Positions 60,474-64,000 of a stretch of DNA of 64,000 nt are shown one piece after another; positions within the stretch are counted from its first letter, which is position 1; each line of letters opens with the position of its first letter. Location of the stretch: positions 2,542,001 through 2,606,000 of the forward strand of contig SPDT01000004.1 of the NCBI GenBank assembly GCA_008477525.1. The letters are read 5' to 3'. The translations under genes and the position numbers were made by a program. This DNA is from Hypomyces perniciosus. Taxonomy: Eukaryota; Ascomycota; Sordariomycetes; Hypocreales; Hypocreaceae. A model generated the notes under the pieces. It saw nothing but the letters and a program-made list of their open reading frames with translations. It searched no databases and was not told the origin of the DNA.

Positions 60474-63394
60474 ATGTCTCTGTCCTGTGGCCTCTTTGTA
60501 TGTCCCTAACTGCTTCCTCTCCAACAGCCCGCCGGCTTCAGCTAACCACTGGTCTTTCAGCGCCGCCGCAACCCGAAGTCCGAGAAGCCGCGCCGCGCTC
60601 GCACCATGTCCATGTTCGACACCGAACTCGACGCTCTCAAGCGTATTATCAGGAGCGTTACCATTGTATCGCCTGTACAGCAGCAGGAGGACGACCTCGT
60701 CCTTCAGCGCTTCAAGAGTGATCACCCATGGACCGCGGACGTGTATGATATCCTCGAGCTGCTGTACAAGCAGCTATGCGACGGCAAATCCGCGCTTTCG
60801 AAACAAGATTTCAACAAATTCCTCGAAGAAGTCCAGGGCGAGTCCCGAATTACCCTGAAGGAGACCAGATACAGCCTCGGCGACTTTCTCCTGGTGTTGA
60901 CCAATCATTATGGTTGGGACGCTGCGGCTCCGCCGCCGGGCACTGACTGTTCCAGACCCATTACCAACTACTTCATCAATAGTAGTCATAATACATACGC
61001 TTCTGGCCATCAGTGGGCATCTAGAAGCTCACCCGAGGCCTACAAGAATGTGCGTAATGCCATTTAACTCACCCCAAACACTTCCAAATGAAGTCATACT
61101 GACTCCGCCACGAATCAGGTCCTGTTGAGGGGTTGTCGCTGTATCGAAATCGACGTATGGAATGGCGAAGCTCTGGACATCAGTCCTCGGTCCAAATCCC
61201 CTGCCGCTGGTAATCACACGCGGGGGTTCTCAGGTAGTACTCTGCCCTATGCAGCAGCAGCAGTCATCGAGAAAGTTGAAGAGAAATATGAGACGGCCAA
61301 AGACACAGCCAAGAGCTATCTGGGAAGTTCTCATCCCAATACGCGCTCGCGGAGCCCCAGTTCTCACAGTCGGGCCAATGCGGACGACGCGACACCCAAA
61401 TCGAGCATTCAGATTATCTCGGACCCTCGGGAGTCTTCTGACAAACTCGGCGTCTCGCGCGCAGCATCGACTCGCTCGCGGCGTCCGCCTCCGAAAGGGG
61501 AGCCGATCGTAACCCACGGCTGGACATTGACAACCCCTTGTGGCTTCCGCGAGGTTTGCGAAACTGTCCGGGACCATGGCTTTGAAAATAGCGATTTGCC
61601 CATTATTATCAGTCTTGAGGTTCATGCCGATCCGAGCCAGCAGGAAATTATGGTCACAATCATGAAGGAGGTGTGGGAAGACATGCTTGTACAAGAGCCA
61701 TTCGAAGGCTGTGATCCCAGATTCAGAGTGCCCAAGCTAGAGGATCTTCGAAACAAGATTCTGGTCAAGGTCAAGCGAGCGCAAGCGCGGATGAACGCAG
61801 ACGGCGGCGTATCCACAGCGCCCACTGTTACCGTTGACGACGACGCATCGCTCTCAGACGATGATCAACCTACCTCAACACTGCGACCCACAGCCTCTTC
61901 TCCCCAGCCAAGCCCAGCAATACAACAGAACAGCAATGCCAAGGTTCCTATATGCAAGAACCTCAGCGACCTTGCCGTGTACACACGCAGCGAGCGGTTC
62001 AAGAGCTTAGAAACCCCTCAAGCGAAGCTGCCTACTCACATTTTCTCAATCCGCGAGAACAGGATTCTGGAGTTGCACGAGAAAGACCCCCGGGCGGTCT
62101 TCTCACACAACAAGAGCTTCTTTATGCGCGCATTCCCGGCTGGGCGTAGAATTGACAGTTCTAACCCGGACCCGAGCCTGTACTGGCGCAGAGGTGTCCA
62201 GATGGTGGCCATGAATTGGCAGAGCATGGACGAAGGCATGATGCTCAACGAAGGAATGTTTGCGAATGAAGAGGGCTGGGTGCTGAAGCCGCCCGTATAT
62301 CTGAGCTCCGACAAGACCATTGGGACTCTGGAGCACATCGCGGGTCATACGCTGGACCTCACCATCACCGTCTTCGCTGGCATGAATATCCCTACACAGA
62401 GCGGCGATGACGCGGACAATGCACGCAACAGCAGCACCATTCGTCCATTAATCAAAGCGGAACTCCACCTTGGCGAGACGGAAAAGAGCAGCGGACAGAC
62501 GCAGGATGGCTCATACAAGCAGCGAATAAGCGCAGTCAAGTCGGCGAATCCTCACTTTGGACAAGATGGCCAAAGGCTCAAATTTCACAAAATATCCAGG
62601 GTCATAGAGGAGCTTAGCTTCCTTAGGTGAGTTTCTTCTTTTCTTTCTCTCTCTCTCCTTTTCCTTTTTCCTTTGCCGAAATCCCGGGACACTGCATGAT
62701 AGTAATGTGATGCGATGCTCGTTCGTTTTCTCTGTTCAACAGGAGTGGTCTGCAAACGACTACTCGCAGTGGCCCAACTTGTGTTACGCTTGCTTGCTTG
62801 GCAGCAACATGGTTGAGCGTTCCCCTGCATCTTGCATGCATTGCATTGAGCCAGGGCAAGTATCTCACCAAGCCGTCGGGCTTCTGCCGGTCACACATTC
62901 CGCATCCACGAAGGCGTCTACTATTTATTATCCCTCTCCGTTGGTGCCCAAGTGAGCCGCGGTCGCCTGCATGTCTGATTCAATCTTCGGATCCAGGTTG
63001 TCGGGTTCCCTTGGCACAGCATACACCAACTTTCATTTCCCTCTTGTACTTCCATCCGAAGGTCCATGCACGAAATCATGTTCTGACGTGGCTCATACTT
63101 GCATCGTCCTACCCTATCCTTCCTTGTTTACCCTTACCCGTGTAAAACTCGAATCGTGTACTAGGGGGGTTGACGGAGAAGCACTTCCGTTACGCAAATG
63201 GCTGACCGATATTACCCCAAAGGCTCAAAATCGAAGATGCCTCGCGCAAAGTGAGCTCCCCGTGTCTCGCTTGGGCATGCATCCGACTCGACCGACTCCA
63301 GCGGGGCTATCGTTTCATTGAGCTCAAGGACATGAAGGGCAAGCCCGTTCAGGAAGGGAAGCTGCTCGTTAAGATTGCAAAGGTGCTGCGGTGA
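60474..63394 (+). CDS. Phosphoinositide-specific phospholipase C
   Basis: Four exons: 60474-60497, 60561-61049, 61119-62626, 63223-63394; 730 aa. Phases agree at every join. The tiny first exon (MSLSCGLF) is inferred from donor, branch and phase; ATG 60606 (MSMFDTEL) is the alternative start. The EF-hand-like region is about 30-130; PLC-X has His151 (NSSHNTY), Glu181 and Asp183 (CIEIDVW), and His304 (VTHGW); PLC-Y begins near 440 (LSDLAVYTRSERFK); C2 covers about 570-725 and ends LAWACIRLDRLQRGYRFIE. It hydrolyses PIP2 to diacylglycerol and IP3 at membranes. Oddities: a disordered Ser-rich insertion of about 105 residues (187-294) inside X, and a last intron of 596 bp (62627-63222), ten times the local norm; its phase-perfect join (SFLR-LKIED) restores the C2 core. 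Confidence 0.93.
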
Positions 63395-64000
63395 TGGGTG
63401 CGTAATCGGTGGCGATGATGGTGTCTGCTGAGTTGGCATAAACTCGTGAAACCTGGCCACGACGACGAATGATGTTTTGGCCAAGGTGTCTTGTTTCAAG
63501 TTGAGAACATATCTGCATGGCGTTTTAAGGCGTTTCCTTTTCCTTGTTTCTTTCTGTTTTGGCCGTATTATTTTCTGGGTTGCAGATGGATACTAGGTAC
63601 TCCGTAGTTCACCCCATGTTTTGGCATATACGAAGTACATCGATACACATACATCATACATCGTTGAGGGACAGAGAAAAAGACAGGGAAAGCGTTGGAG
63701 TAACTGGGCGTTGGCAAACGGGGCTGGAATTGAAATTGGGTGGGTTGTCAAACACACAGACAGACAAACAAGGAAATTGGGTTTTTTCTTTCTTTCTCAG
63801 AGCATGAATATCAGGCCATGTACGAGTACGTACGTGTGGCATCCATGTGTTGTTGGGTGCTGTTGTCCGTTGTTGTGTACTCGTAACGACGCCAGCAAAA
63901 CAGAGCAGAATTCAAAACACCGTCGGACAACGGGAATACAGCGCTCCCGGCCGAACACCCATTTTTTTTTCCCTTTCTTTCTTTCTTTTGATTAGATATT
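63395..64000. other. Region downstream of PLC, no gene seen
   Basis: Contains TACTCCGTA (63598-63606) and TACGAAGTA (63629-63637). No gene recognised before the window ends. Confidence 0.5.

Noticed and set aside
1..64000. Transposon or retroelement
   Set aside because: No reverse transcriptase, transposase, integrase or long terminal repeats were recognised in any frame I examined.

Overview
The window reads as nuclear DNA of a filamentous ascomycete (Pezizomycotina; Sordariomycetes/Hypocreales is my guess from gene content and style, not proven). Coding genes are split by many short introns (about 47 to 90 bp) with GTRNGT donors and CTRAC branch sites, both strands are used, and the genes are long fungal types: a highly reducing polyketide synthase, a LaeA-like methyltransferase, fungal GH35 beta-galactosidase and a PLC. 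All exon structures below were worked out by hand from splice signals, reading phase and recognisable protein motifs.

Left part (1-4.2 kb): the 5' part of an annexin gene runs off the left edge, followed by a two-exon conserved fungal protein with a SAM-binding glycine loop.

Central accessory part (6.1-26.3 kb): a compact candidate polyketide cluster. In order: LaeA/UMTA-type methyltransferase (+), plant-type O-methyltransferase (+), an intron-containing tRNA-Gly(GCC) (+), a 9-exon highly reducing PKS (-, 2435 aa, KS-AT-DH-degenerate MT-ER-KR-ACP) and a 14-TM-type MFS exporter (+), with a gene-poor 3.6-kb gap between PKS and exporter. The logical scheme is: PKS builds a reduced chain from malonyl units, the O-methyltransferase methylates a hydroxyl, the MFS protein exports the product. 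No pathway-specific Zn2Cys6 regulator, P450 or release enzyme was recognised, so release and further tailoring are unexplained or encoded elsewhere. A frameshifted cupin relic lies just beyond the exporter.

Right part (27-64 kb): mostly housekeeping or conserved fungal genes: Dabb-domain protein, a Cys/His-rich protein of unknown function, Mpv17/PMP22 family protein, YIF1, SRP receptor alpha (SRP101), a giant coiled-coil protein, a secreted-type Ser/Thr-rich single-pass membrane protein, GH35 beta-galactosidase, a large disordered protein with an N-myristoylation-type start, a tiny two-exon cupin, and a phosphoinositide-specific phospholipase C.

Noncoding gaps carry a striking family of short motifs (TACGAAGTA/TACTTCGTA and TACGGAGTA/TACTCCGTA), located by eye 27 times and never noticed inside the coding exons. 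No CRISPR, rRNA, or intact transposon was found.
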